Shown here piece after piece: positions 23,255-31,468 of a stretch of DNA of 37,980 nucleotides. The notes beneath the pieces were generated by a model. The model searched no databases. It saw nothing but the letters and a program-made list of their open reading frames with translations, and was not told the DNA's origin. Positions within the stretch are counted from its first letter, which is position 1. Each line of letters begins with the position of its first letter. The stretch is from contig JAPLQT010000056.1 in NCBI GenBank assembly GCA_026399515.1, forward strand, positions 1-37,980, read 5' to 3'. This stretch comes from Pseudomonadota bacterium. Its GTDB lineage: Bacteria > Pseudomonadota > Gammaproteobacteria > Burkholderiales > Rhodocyclaceae. The position numbers and the translations under genes are program-made.

Positions 23255-24738
23255 GTGGCTCAGTTGATGACCCTGTCGCGCGCGGCGCACTTGATCGGAA
23301 CTACCCGCGCAGCGCTGCAAAAGAAGATCCGCGATGGCGAACTATCCTCGCACGACGGGATGGTGTCGACCGAGGATTTGCTGCGCGCCTACCCGGAGTT
23401 CAAGCTGGAGGACAGCGGGGCCTTCGAGCGGGTGGCGAAAATCAAGGAAGAATCCTTCGGCCGGCGCGTCCAGGAGCGTATGCTGCCGCGAGCGGAGGTT
23501 CTGGCGCAACGCCTGTTTGCGCAGGGGCAGGAACTGGCCGACCTGCGCCGACATTTGCGGCGCTATCATGACCTGGTCGTCGGCTTGCAGCGGCATCTGG
23601 ACGAACTCGCTGCCGCCGGGCCGGTCGCGAATCTGGCGCAGGTCGGCGATTTCGTAGAACAAGGTCTGGCTGCGGTGCTCGGCAGCAGCGAACCAACCGA
23701 TCAACTGGCGGTAATGGATGATGTCCTGAAAATCATAATGGATGATGTCCTGAAAATCATGTCAGCTCATGTCACGGTACGCCCCAGCGGGCGCGAATTC
23801 TTCGTCGAAGGCCATGATTCCTTGCTCAAGGCGGGGGTGCGCGCCGGGCTGATGCTCAATTACGGCTGCGGCAACGGCAATTGCGGCCTATGCAAGGCTC
23901 GGGTGATTTCCGGCGAAACCCGGCAGGTACAGCATTGCGACTATGTCTTGTCGGAAGCCGAGAAGCAGCAGGGCTATACCCTGTTGTGCGCCCACACCGC
24001 GGTCAGTGACGTGGTGCTGGAAGCGCTCGAAGCGGGCGGGCCGGGCGACATTCCCGAACAACGCATCGTGGGGAAAATCAAGAGCCTCGCACCGATCACC
24101 GCACTCGCCGCCGACACGCTGCTGCTGCAAGTGCAAACGCCGCGCAGCAATCGCCTGCGGTTTCTGGCCGGACAGAATCTGACGCTGGGCCGAGCTGCCC
24201 CTGCGACGACCGCAACCTGCACTTTCACATATCCCGCCCTGCCACCACGGCCATGGACAGTTTTGCCGACCGTCTATTCTCGGGAGCGGTGAGCGCCGGC
24301 GAGGCCATCTCACTGTGGGGTCCGTGGGGCGATTTCGTCCTGCCCCAGAGTCCCGGCGGCGGCGGACGTCATCTGCTGTTCCTGGCCTGCGACGACGGCT
24401 TCGCGCCGGTGAAAAGCATGATCGAGCATGCCACCGCCGTGGAGGCCGCCGAGTCATTGACCCTGTACTGGGCGGCGACGCGGCCGTCAGGGCATTATCT
24501 CGCCAACCAATGCCGCGCCTGGGCCGAAGCCCTCGATGATTTCCGTTATGTCCCGCTGACCGTCGCCGACGCTGCGACGGCTGGCCGGGCGGCGGCCTCG
24601 GCGGCCCGCGCCGAGGTCACGTTGCTGAGAGACTGCGATGTGTATCTGTCCGGGCCACCGGCCTTCGTAGACGCCGCCAGACAGAGCCTGAGCGAGGCTG
24701 GCGTGTCGGCCGAACGCATCGCCGCGTCGATGAGCTGA
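23255..24738 (+). pseudogene. Frameshifted fusion: helix-turn-helix-like domain, [2Fe-2S] ferredoxin and FAD/NAD reductase
   Basis: GTG 23255 follows a strong AAGGAGG. The first frame gives a HTH-like segment (LSRAAHLIGTTRAALQKK, residues 7-24) and a helical, probably coiled-coil stretch (about 55-125). A plant-type [2Fe-2S] domain follows with Cys205, Cys210, Cys213 and Cys245, then the start of a flavin-reductase barrel (RFLAGQNLTLG). Near 24190 the frame breaks. The -1-shifted frame continues at once with SCPCDDRNLHFHISR and a ferredoxin-NAD(P)-reductase-like domain to 24738 (WGPWGDFVLP, LACDDGFAPVKSM). One base lost around 24188-24193 explains it. Repaired, the protein would have about 494 residues. 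The break may be a real mutation or an assembly error. The conceptual C-terminal part alone opens at ATG 24253. Substrate unknown; the reductase part resembles glucoseen-reductase-type proteins. Confidence 0.8.
23714..23761 (+). repeat. 24-bp in-frame tandem duplication
   Basis: Two adjacent 24-base units (23714-23737 and 23738-23761) differ only at the last base. Each encodes MDDVLKI plus Ile or Met, placed exactly at the join between the helical N-terminal part and the ferredoxin domain of the redox fusion gene. The near identity points to a recent duplication. Confidence 0.9.
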
Positions 24739-24739
24739 C

Positions 24740-25108
24740 ATGGCCAAAATCATCCCCATCGCGTCCGTCGATACTCCAGTGGTGCCCACTGGCGAGGCCG
24801 CGTGCGATTCCGCCGAACCATTTGCATTAATGGTGCTGGGCGACAGCATTCTGCCCGAATTCGAGGACGGCGATGTGGTCGTCATCGAGCCGGAAGGTTT
24901 GGCACTGGAGGGCTCTTTCGTACTCGCATATCGTAATAAGGAATGGTTATTTCGGCAGTTGGTCAGGAACGGCGCACAATGGCTGCTGCATCCACTCAAC
25001 CCGGCCCATCCGGACCTGCCGATAGCCGATCTGGAAGCGGTGCGCGGCATCATCATCCAGAAGAGCAAACCCGGACGCCGGCGGGCCATGAAACGCTATG
25101 TCGACTAG
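24740..25108 (+). CDS. S24-fold (LexA-like) protein lacking the catalytic lysine
   Basis: A 122-residue protein resembling the peptidase domain of LexA/UmuD. The nucleophile region is GDSILPEFEDGDVVVIEP with Ser36, the usual serine position. In active S24 peptidases the partner lysine lies in a VTVKRL-like strand; here the aligned strand is WLFRQL, with arginine (Arg72). The protein has no DNA-binding domain. It is therefore probably not an autoprotease but a sensor or binding module. Its ATG lies one base after the stop of the redox fusion gene, so they are translationally coupled. Confidence 0.7.
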   Translation: MAKIIPIASVDTPVVPTGEAACDSAEPFALMVLGDSILPEFEDGDVVVIEPEGLALEGSFVLAYRNKEWLFRQLVRNGAQWLLHPLNPAHPDLPIADLEAVRGIIIQKSKPGRRRAMKRYVD

Positions 25109-25143
25109 AGCCCGCTAGGGTAGTGAGACAACCAGGAGTCGTT

Positions 25144-25371
25144 ATGCCCTACTTCATTTACAAAATCCATGCGCCCATCGGAAATCTGGAGCATATGGCG
25201 CAGCACGCCGCTTTCAAGGATGCCTCGACGCAGGCCAAGGCGCTGCGCAACGCCGGCGATCTGCCGGCCGGTTGCCTGATCAAGGTGATCTTCGCCGACA
25301 ACCAGTTGCAGGCCGAGGATCTGCTGTCTCAGGTGCGCGAACCGGAACCGATGATCGGGGACGACTATTGA
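25144..25371 (+). CDS. 75-residue conserved-type hypothetical protein
   Basis: A small soluble protein beginning MPYFIYKIHAP, with a charged central helix (FKDASTQAKALRNAG) and an acidic C-terminus. No signal peptide or membrane segment. A CAGGAG ribosome-binding site precedes the ATG at 25144, 35 bases after the S24-fold gene, so it is likely the third gene of that operon. The amphipathic pattern and good start make it a real gene, but I do not recognise the family and assign no function. Confidence 0.7.
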   Translation: MPYFIYKIHAPIGNLEHMAQHAAFKDASTQAKALRNAGDLPAGCLIKVIFADNQLQAEDLLSQVREPEPMIGDDY

Positions 25372-25538
25372 TAGTGAGCCCGGCGAGGACGAATCCGCTT
25401 GCGCCACGGCGCCCTCAAATTATCAGTGATTATTCAGGTATAAATTAATCGAATCATCTTCGGCCCAAACTTTCTCCATGATGGCGATACGGTTGGCGTT
25501 TCAAACCGAACCATCGGTCTAAACTGAGCCTGCACCAC

Positions 25539-25554
25539 AAAAATTAGAATTTTT
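25539..25554. promoter_or_regulatory. AT-rich inverted repeat upstream of the FadL-type gene
   Basis: AAAAATT (25539-25545) and AATTTTT (25548-25554) form a perfect inverted repeat with a two-base centre, about 30 bases before the start of the FadL-type gene. The rest of the 212-base gap (25372-25583) is AT-rich and holds no other gene. The repeat could be an operator or leader structure. Confidence 0.3.
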
Positions 25555-25583
25555 ACAACGTTTCCCGTCTTGGGAGGAGAAAT

Positions 25584-26960
25584 ATGAAGCTCAAGAAAAT
25601 TGTATTCCTGCTGGCCATCGCCGGCTTTGCAGCCCCGGCCTTAGCGACCGACGGCTATTTCGCGCATGGTTATGGCATGACCGCCCAGGGCATGGGTGGC
25701 GCGGCAACCGCCATGAATAAGGATTCTTTCGGCGGAGCCAACAACCCGGCCAGCATGGTATGGGCGGGTGACAGGCTGGACGTGGGTCTGGACCTGTTCT
25801 CCCCGAAGCGCAGCGCCGAACGTACCGGTAGCCTGGCGGGGATAAATGCTTCCGCGGAAAGCGGCAGCAACCTCTTCCTGGTTCCGGAATTCGGCTACAA
25901 CAAAATGATGGGCTCGAACATGGCCGCCGGAGTGACGGTGTACGGCAACGGCGGCATGAATACCAATTATCCGGGCGGTCAGATCCAGGGTGGGCCGGGT
26001 ACGGTCTGCAACCAGTTCAATCCCGGAACAGCCGCGACCCGCTACAACCTGCTCTGCGGCAACGGCGATCTGGGCATCAACATGATCCAACTGATCGTGG
26101 CGCCGACGGTTTCGATGAAAGTTAACCAGAACAACTCGTTCGGCGTCTCGCTGCTGCTCGGTTATCAGCAATTTGCCGCGCGGGGCCTCCAAGGTTTCGT
26201 CGGATTCAGTCCGAATCCCGCCACCGGCGGTGCCAACCTCACCAACCTCGGCTACGATACTTCCAGCGGTTATGGCCTGCGCATAGGCTGGATGGGCAAG
26301 GTTTCCGATAGCGTCACTCTGGGAGCTGCCTATTCCACGAAGATGAAGATGGGCAAGTTCGACAAATACAAGGACTTGTTCGCCGGGCAAGGCTATTTCG
26401 ATTTGCCCGAGAACATGAACCTCGGCGTTTCCTTCAAGGCATCTCCGAGCGTTACCGTCGCGGCCGACTATCAGCGCATCAGTTATTCCGGGATCAAATC
26501 GGTCGCAAATCCGAGCACCAATGTCGGCAACTCCATGCCGCAAACGGGGTATACCATCGCTTCGCTGGGTTGCGACAACTGCCGCGGTTTCGGTTGGTCC
26601 AGCGTCAATGTCCTCAAGCTAGGCGCCGAATATCAGTACAGCCCGAACCTGACCCTGCGAGCCGGCTACAACCATACCGACAACCCGATCGGGGCTCGCG
26701 ACGTGACCTTCAACATCCTCGCTCCGGGCGTTGTTCAGGACCATCTCACCATGGGCTTCACTTACAGCCTCGCCAAGAATTCGGAACTGACCATGGCCTA
26801 CGCGCATGCCTATCAGAAATCGGTGACGGGGAGCAGTCTCTACAATAACTGGGTGACCACCACCGGGGGCGCGCCGGGAGGCGTCGGCATCGCCGGCAAC
26901 GAAACCATCCGGATGTATCAGAATTCCCTTGGCATCGCCTACGGCTTGAAGTTCCAGTAA
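25584..26960 (+). CDS. FadL/OmpP1-family outer-membrane channel for hydrophobic substrates
   Basis: A 458-residue exported barrel protein. It has a signal peptide (about 1-21) followed directly by DGYFAHGYGMTAQGMGG and NNPASM, the plug-hatch motifs of FadL/TodX proteins. The C-terminus is aromatic-rich and ends LKFQ. GGGAGGAG gives a strong ribosome-binding site. FadL channels move hydrophobic molecules such as fatty acids or aromatics. Here the neighbours are a secreted unknown and the sox cluster, so hydrophobic sulfur species are a possible cargo. A hairpin terminator-like structure follows. Confidence 0.85.
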   Translation: MKLKKIVFLLAIAGFAAPALATDGYFAHGYGMTAQGMGGAATAMNKDSFGGANNPASMVWAGDRLDVGLDLFSPKRSAERTGSLAGINASAESGSNLFLVPEFGYNKMMGSNMAAGVTVYGNGGMNTNYPGGQIQGGPGTVCNQFNPGTAATRYNLLCGNGDLGINMIQLIVAPTVSMKVNQNNSFGVSLLLGYQQFAARGLQGFVGFSPNPATGGANLTNLGYDTSSGYGLRIGWMGKVSDSVTLGAAYSTKMKMGKFDKYKDLFAGQGYFDLPENMNLGVSFKASPSVTVAADYQRISYSGIKSVANPSTNVGNSMPQTGYTIASLGCDNCRGFGWSSVNVLKLGAEYQYSPNLTLRAGYNHTDNPIGARDVTFNILAPGVVQDHLTMGFTYSLAKNSELTMAYAHAYQKSVTGSSLYNNWVTTTGGAPGGVGIAGNETIRMYQNSLGIAYGLKFQ

Positions 26961-26978
26961 ACGCGCCGACAAGCAAAC

Positions 26979-27012
26979 GGGCTGACGGCAGCAATGCCCT
27001 CAGCCCTTATTG
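26979..27012 (+). terminator. Hairpin terminator-like structure after the FadL-type gene
   Basis: GGGCTGA-C-GGC (26979-26989) pairs with GCC-C-TCAGCCC (26996-27006) with one internal mismatch and a six-base loop, followed by TTATTGT. The stem is strong but the T tract is weak. It may terminate or only attenuate transcription into the next gene. Confidence 0.55.
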
Positions 27013-27052
27013 TCTCCGGAATTTCAATCTAAACACCCGTTGGAGTAAACCC

Positions 27053-27958
27053 ATGTCCAAATTCTTTAAAGCCCTGGGCGTTCTGGCCCTTGGTCTGAGC
27101 ACAGCGCTTGCAATTGCCCAGGATGCAACGCTGAAACCATTTGTCCTGGCTTCGAAGTCGCCTGGCGATGTGGCGCAAAAAGTCGAGGCCGCCAAGACTG
27201 CGCTCACCGGCGCGGGCTTCAGCGTGGCTGGAAGTTACACTCCCTATGCCAATGCCACCATAGTAGTCGTCACCAACGACGAGTTGCGAAACACGGCGGC
27301 GAAGTCCGAGAATGGCGGATTCGGCGCGGCGTTGCGTGTGTCCGTCGTCAAGGTCAAGGATGAGGTGCAGGTGTCCTACACCAATCCTGCCTACTGGGCG
27401 TATGCCTATCGCATGAAAGGTGACTTGAAGGACACCGCGACGAAACTCCAGGCCGCGCTGGGCAAGCTCGACGAATTCGGCGCCAAAGGCTTGACGCCGG
27501 ACCAGTTGCGCAAGTATCACTACACTTTCGGCATGGAATACTTCGACGAGCCGAGCCTGCTGGCGACCCATGCCAGCCACGAAGAAGCGCTCAAGGCAGT
27601 GGAGGCGGGCCTGGCGGCCGGCAAGCAAGGCGTGACCAAGGTCTACCGCGTCGATGTCCCCGGCAAGAAGGAGGTCCTGTTCGGCGTCGCCATGAAGGGC
27701 GAGGGCGACAACAAGAACATGGACGACAAATACCTGATGAGCGAAATCGACTTCAAGGATATCAAGTCCGCCGCCCACCTGCCTTACGAGATCCTGGTCG
27801 CCGACAGGAAGGTTTATGCGCTGTATGCACGTTTCCGCATCGCCATCAGTTTCCCCGACCTGTCGATGATGGGTGCCAACAGCTTCATGAACATCATGAG
27901 CTCGCCCGAAGCCATACGCAAATCCTTGATGTTGACCGTCGGCGGTAAGGAGGATTGA
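27053..27958 (+). CDS. Secreted protein of unknown function, DUF302-like N-terminal part
   Basis: A 301-residue protein with a signal peptide (about 1-22, ending AIAQD). The first third, with VAQKVEAAKTALTGAGFSV and a following strand-rich stretch, resembles the DUF302 fold. The remainder (about 110-301) is not recognised. It contains no cysteine motif and no heme site. It lies between a FadL-type channel and the yeeE-dsrE-sox genes, reading the same way. A periplasmic role linked to either is plausible but unproven. Confidence 0.6.
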   Translation: MSKFFKALGVLALGLSTALAIAQDATLKPFVLASKSPGDVAQKVEAAKTALTGAGFSVAGSYTPYANATIVVVTNDELRNTAAKSENGGFGAALRVSVVKVKDEVQVSYTNPAYWAYAYRMKGDLKDTATKLQAALGKLDEFGAKGLTPDQLRKYHYTFGMEYFDEPSLLATHASHEEALKAVEAGLAAGKQGVTKVYRVDVPGKKEVLFGVAMKGEGDNKNMDDKYLMSEIDFKDIKSAAHLPYEILVADRKVYALYARFRIAISFPDLSMMGANSFMNIMSSPEAIRKSLMLTVGGKED

Positions 27959-28066
27959 GGTGCTGTGTGGCGTCGAATTTATGGCAGAATCAGTTCGATC
28001 GCCTAAGCCTGCAAGCGCCTTTCGATAACACGACGACCTGCTCGCGGATGGTCACAGGAGGGTAGC

Positions 28067-29182
28067 ATGGAGTGGAATGTACACTTGCAGATGTTGACAG
28101 CGGTATTCGCCATAGCGGCGGTCATGGGCGCGCTCGTCTCCAAGACCAACTTCTGCACCATGGGCGCGGTCTCCGATTGGGTCAACATGGAGGACACCGG
28201 GCGCCTGCGCTCCTGGCTGCTGGCTATAGGCTTGGCCGTGGGCGGGCTGCTGTTGATGGAAATGCTGGGCACGGTCCAGATTCCCGACAACACCTTTCCC
28301 CCCTACCGCACCGCCAACTTCGCATGGCTGCGTTACCTGCTGGGCGGCGCCATGTTCGGCGTGGGCATGACGCTCGCTTCCGGCTGCGGCAACAAGACGC
28401 TGGTGCGCATCGGCGGCGGCAATCTGAAATCCCTGGTGGTGCTGGCCATCGCCTGCGGCATGGCGTACCTGATGCTCTGGACGGATTTCTACGCCACCGC
28501 CTTCGATTCATGGATGTCGCCCCTGTCGCTGAATCTGAACAAGTTCGGCATCAAGAACCAGGAACTCGGCAGCATGCTCGGAGGCATTCTCGGGATGCAG
28601 GACACCACTGGCCTACATCGCATCCTGGCGGCCGCCATCAGCCTGGGGCTCATCGCCTTCGCCTTCTCCTCCAAGGATTTCCGCGGCAACGCCGACTTGA
28701 TTCTCGGCGGGCTCGCGGTCGGACTGGCGGTCGTGGCGGGCTGGTATGCGACCGGCGGCAGCATGGGCCAGGGCTGGCGGGAGTTCGCAGAAATGGCGGA
28801 TACGCCCCCCTCCCGGGTTCAGGTGCAATCCCTCACTTTCATCAGCCCCATGGGTGACCTGGTGCATTATCTGGTGGATGGCCGGGATGCCGCCTTGATC
28901 AATTTCGGCATCATGGCCCTGCTCGGGGTGATCGTCGGCGCCTTCGCTTATGCGGTCGTGGCTCGGCAATTCAAATTCGAATGGTTCCCCGACCTCAGGG
29001 ACTTCGCCTTCCATGCGGCGGGCGGCGTGCTGATGGGCGTCGGCGGCGTACTCTCCATGGGCTGCACCATCGGACAAGGCGTGACCGGTTTCTCCACCCT
29101 GGCCGTGGGATCGATGCTGACCTTTGCCGCCATTATCGCCGGCGCCGCCGGCACGATGAAATTGCAATACCGGTTCATGTAG
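28067..29182 (+). CDS. YeeE/YedE-family transporter, thiosulfate-uptake (TsuA) type
   Basis: A 371-residue polytopic membrane protein of the sulf_transp family. Conserved cysteines are Cys30 (TNFCTMGAV), Cys107 (SGCGNKT) and Cys333 (MGCTIGQG), the three positions that pass thiosulfate through YeeE proteins. A CAGGAGGG site precedes the ATG. It starts a run of genes leading through dsrE-like into soxYZAXB, so import or export of thiosulfate or sulfane sulfur for Sox metabolism is likely. It is clearly different in sequence and length from the other YeeE-type protein (15182-16411). Confidence 0.88.
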   Translation: MEWNVHLQMLTAVFAIAAVMGALVSKTNFCTMGAVSDWVNMEDTGRLRSWLLAIGLAVGGLLLMEMLGTVQIPDNTFPPYRTANFAWLRYLLGGAMFGVGMTLASGCGNKTLVRIGGGNLKSLVVLAIACGMAYLMLWTDFYATAFDSWMSPLSLNLNKFGIKNQELGSMLGGILGMQDTTGLHRILAAAISLGLIAFAFSSKDFRGNADLILGGLAVGLAVVAGWYATGGSMGQGWREFAEMADTPPSRVQVQSLTFISPMGDLVHYLVDGRDAALINFGIMALLGVIVGAFAYAVVARQFKFEWFPDLRDFAFHAAGGVLMGVGGVLSMGCTIGQGVTGFSTLAVGSMLTFAAIIAGAAGTMKLQYRFM

Positions 29183-29206
29183 CCGGCCCACCTGAGGAAT
29201 AGCATC

Positions 29207-29656
29207 ATGAGTCATACGCTGAGAACCCTGCTTGCCTGCCTGGCCATGATCCTGGCCGTCCCGGCCGGCGCCGCGGATACCAAGCCCGGCGCTCCCGCCG
29301 ATGTCGCAGCCAAGCCGTTGCGCGTCGTCGTCCAGATCAGCGAGAACCAGCCGGCGATCTGGAATCTGGCGCTGAACAACATCCACAACGTCCAGAAGGA
29401 ACTAGGTGCCAAGAATATCGAAGTGGAACTGGTGGCCTATGGCCCCGGCCTGGCGATCCTTCGCGACGATTCGGTGGTCGCCAATCGCGTGCAGGAGGCC
29501 ATGTCAACCGGCGTGCGTTTCGTGGCTTGCCGCAACACCATGCAGGGTCTGCACATTACGGAGGCTGAAATGATACCCGGCATCAGCTATGCCCAGGCCG
29601 GCGTGATCGAGATCATCAGGAAGCAGATGGAGGGATACGCCTACCTCCGGCCCTGA
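29207..29656 (+). CDS. Exported DsrE/DsrF-like protein
   Basis: A 149-residue protein with a signal peptide (about 1-22) and a DsrE-like domain (about 37-145; LRVVVQISEN, IEVELVAYGPGLAIL, FVACRNTM). The single cysteine of the mature part, Cys108, sits where DsrE-type proteins carry a persulfide. Cytoplasmic DsrE/TusD relays sulfur; a periplasmic version beside sox genes could accept sulfane sulfur from SoxY. TGAGGA lies upstream of the ATG, 24 bases after the yeeE stop. Confidence 0.83.
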   Translation: MSHTLRTLLACLAMILAVPAGAADTKPGAPADVAAKPLRVVVQISENQPAIWNLALNNIHNVQKELGAKNIEVELVAYGPGLAILRDDSVVANRVQEAMSTGVRFVACRNTMQGLHITEAEMIPGISYAQAGVIEIIRKQMEGYAYLRP

Positions 29657-29743
29657 TCCGGAAGCAGGCATGCAGCACCGGAATTTCGATGCCGTTGCAA
29701 TCAGCATCGAGCAAATTTTCAATATAAGAAGGAGGATGAAATC

Positions 29744-30214
29744 ATGAATGTCACACGCAGAAACATACTCAAGCACCTGGGCACGGGAGGCGCTCTTGCC
29801 GCCCTGGTCGTCTCGGGCCTGATGCGGCCAATCGCAGCCTTTGCCGGCCAGTGGAGCAAGCCGAGCTTCGAGTCCAAGGACATGGCGGCGGCGATGAAGA
29901 ACCTCGACGCCGCCGCCGCGGTCGACAGCAAGGACATCGTGCTGACCGCGCCGGCGATCGCCGAGAACGGCGCCGTCGTGCCGGTCTCGGTGGTCAGCAA
30001 CATTCCCAATACCACGCGCATTTCCATACTCGTCGAAAAGAATCCCTTCCCACTGGCGGGCAGCTTCGAAATGACGGAAGGCGCGCTCCCCGACGTCGGC
30101 GTCCGCCTCAAGTTCAGCCAGACTTCCAACGTCCGAGCGGTGGTCTTTGCCGGCGGCAAGGCCTATATGACGCAGAAGGAAGTGAAAGTCACGGCCGGCG
30201 GCTGCGGCGGCTGA
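29744..30214 (+). CDS. soxY: Sulfur-carrier protein SoxY
   Basis: A 156-residue protein with a twin-arginine signal (TRRNILK, residues 4-10) and a hydrophobic stretch ending near AAFAG. The SoxY core follows and the protein ends in GGCGG. The C-terminal cysteine is the swinging arm on which SoxAX loads thiosulfate. It is co-exported with SoxZ as a heterodimer. AAGGAGGA precedes the ATG. It is first of the contiguous soxYZAXB run. Confidence 0.96.
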   Translation: MNVTRRNILKHLGTGGALAALVVSGLMRPIAAFAGQWSKPSFESKDMAAAMKNLDAAAAVDSKDIVLTAPAIAENGAVVPVSVVSNIPNTTRISILVEKNPFPLAGSFEMTEGALPDVGVRLKFSQTSNVRAVVFAGGKAYMTQKEVKVTAGGCGG

Positions 30215-30230
30215 GTGAGGAAACGAGACC

Positions 30231-30551
30231 ATGGCATCTTACCCAATCAGAATACGCGCCCTGCTGAAGGGCGACGTCACTTCCATCACGGCGATCGTCA
30301 GCCACCCGATGGAAACCGGCCTGCGCAAGGATGACGCCGGCAAGACCATACCGCCTCAATACATCCAGGTGCTGACCGTGGAATTGAACGGCAAGAAGGT
30401 GATGGAGAGCCACCTGAATACGGCGGTGTCCACCAACCCGGTGTTCAACTTCAAGATCAAGGGCGCCAAGCTGGGCGACAAGATCGTCGTCAACTGGGTG
30501 GACAACACGGGTGAAAAAGGCAGCGGCGAAACCACTGTCATCCCGGGTTGA
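30231..30551 (+). CDS. soxZ: Sulfur-carrier partner SoxZ
   Basis: A 106-residue immunoglobulin-like protein without a signal peptide, as expected because it leaves the cell bound to Tat-exported SoxY. Typical features are the SHPMETGLRKD segment near residue 24 and VELNGKKVMES near 48. GAGGAAA lies upstream, and the gene starts 16 bases after soxY. Confidence 0.96.
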   Translation: MASYPIRIRALLKGDVTSITAIVSHPMETGLRKDDAGKTIPPQYIQVLTVELNGKKVMESHLNTAVSTNPVFNFKIKGAKLGDKIVVNWVDNTGEKGSGETTVIPG

Positions 30552-30610
30552 GAGCAATCCATGCAATCCCGACTGGCTTGTTGCCAGACATTTGCCCCGC
30601 AGGAGAGACC

Positions 30611-31453
30611 ATGAAATATCGCATCGCAATGGCGGCAATCCTGGCCCTGACCATGCAGGCGGCGAGCGCCCAAGACAAGCCGGCGGCCGCAGTACCGGCC
30701 GGGCAGAAAGATGCCACCACCCTCGAGTTTGAAAAGTTCCGCACGCAAATGGAACAGGAGGGCAACCCGGCCGAACTCTTCGAACTTCAGGGCGAGGAGT
30801 TCTGGAAGGCCAAGCGCGGCCCGAAGAACGTGGCACTCACCGCGAGTTGCGATCTCGGTCTCGGCGTCGGCGTCGTCAAGGGCGCCTATGTGCAGATGCC
30901 GCGCTACTTCGCCGATGCCGGCAAGGTCATGGATGCCGAGCGCCGCATCGTCTGGTGCATGGTCGAGAAGCAGGGCTACAAGTTCGACGACCTGGCCAGG
31001 AGACCCTTCGCCGGCGACAACTACACGCCTGAGCAGACCTCCCTGGTCACCTATGTCGCCGCGCAATCCGCCAATATGAAATTCGCCGTCCCCCTCAAGG
31101 ATCCGCATGTCAGGGAAGTCTACGAGATCGGCAAGGAAGTCGTGGCCTACCGCGCCGGCCCCTATGATTTCTCCTGCAACACCTGCCACGGCGCCGACGG
31201 CAAGCGCATCCGCATGCAGAATCTGCCCAACCTCGGCACGCCTCAGGGCGCCCTCTCCGCCGTGCTGGGCTGGCCCGGCTACCGCATGACCGGCAGCGTG
31301 ATGCTGACCCACCAGTGGCGCATGAGCGATTGCTTCCGCCAGCAGCGCTTCCCGCAGCCGAAATACGCCTCCGACACCATCACCGCCCTGCTGACCTACA
31401 TGACCGCCAATGCCAACGGCCACATGTACAAGGGTCTGGGCATCAAGCGCTGA
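30611..31453 (+). CDS. soxA: Cytochrome c subunit SoxA
   Basis: A 280-residue periplasmic protein with a signal peptide (about 1-20). There is one heme-binding site, CNTCH (Cys189-His193), and Cys241 (SDCFRQQRF) at the position of the persulfidated heme ligand that makes the thiosulfate-SoxY bond. At the place of the N-terminal heme of diheme SoxA there are only Cys80 and Cys116, likely a disulfide, so this is the monoheme type. AGGAGA precedes the ATG at 30611, which is preferred over a longer frame from 30548. Confidence 0.95.
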   Translation: MKYRIAMAAILALTMQAASAQDKPAAAVPAGQKDATTLEFEKFRTQMEQEGNPAELFELQGEEFWKAKRGPKNVALTASCDLGLGVGVVKGAYVQMPRYFADAGKVMDAERRIVWCMVEKQGYKFDDLARRPFAGDNYTPEQTSLVTYVAAQSANMKFAVPLKDPHVREVYEIGKEVVAYRAGPYDFSCNTCHGADGKRIRMQNLPNLGTPQGALSAVLGWPGYRMTGSVMLTHQWRMSDCFRQQRFPQPKYASDTITALLTYMTANANGHMYKGLGIKR

Positions 31454-31468
31454 CAGGGAGACGACGAA

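Noticed and set aside
24740-25108. LexA-like SOS repressor or toxin-antitoxin regulator
   Set aside because: It has no DNA-binding domain and lacks the catalytic lysine, so an SOS autoprotease role is not supported.
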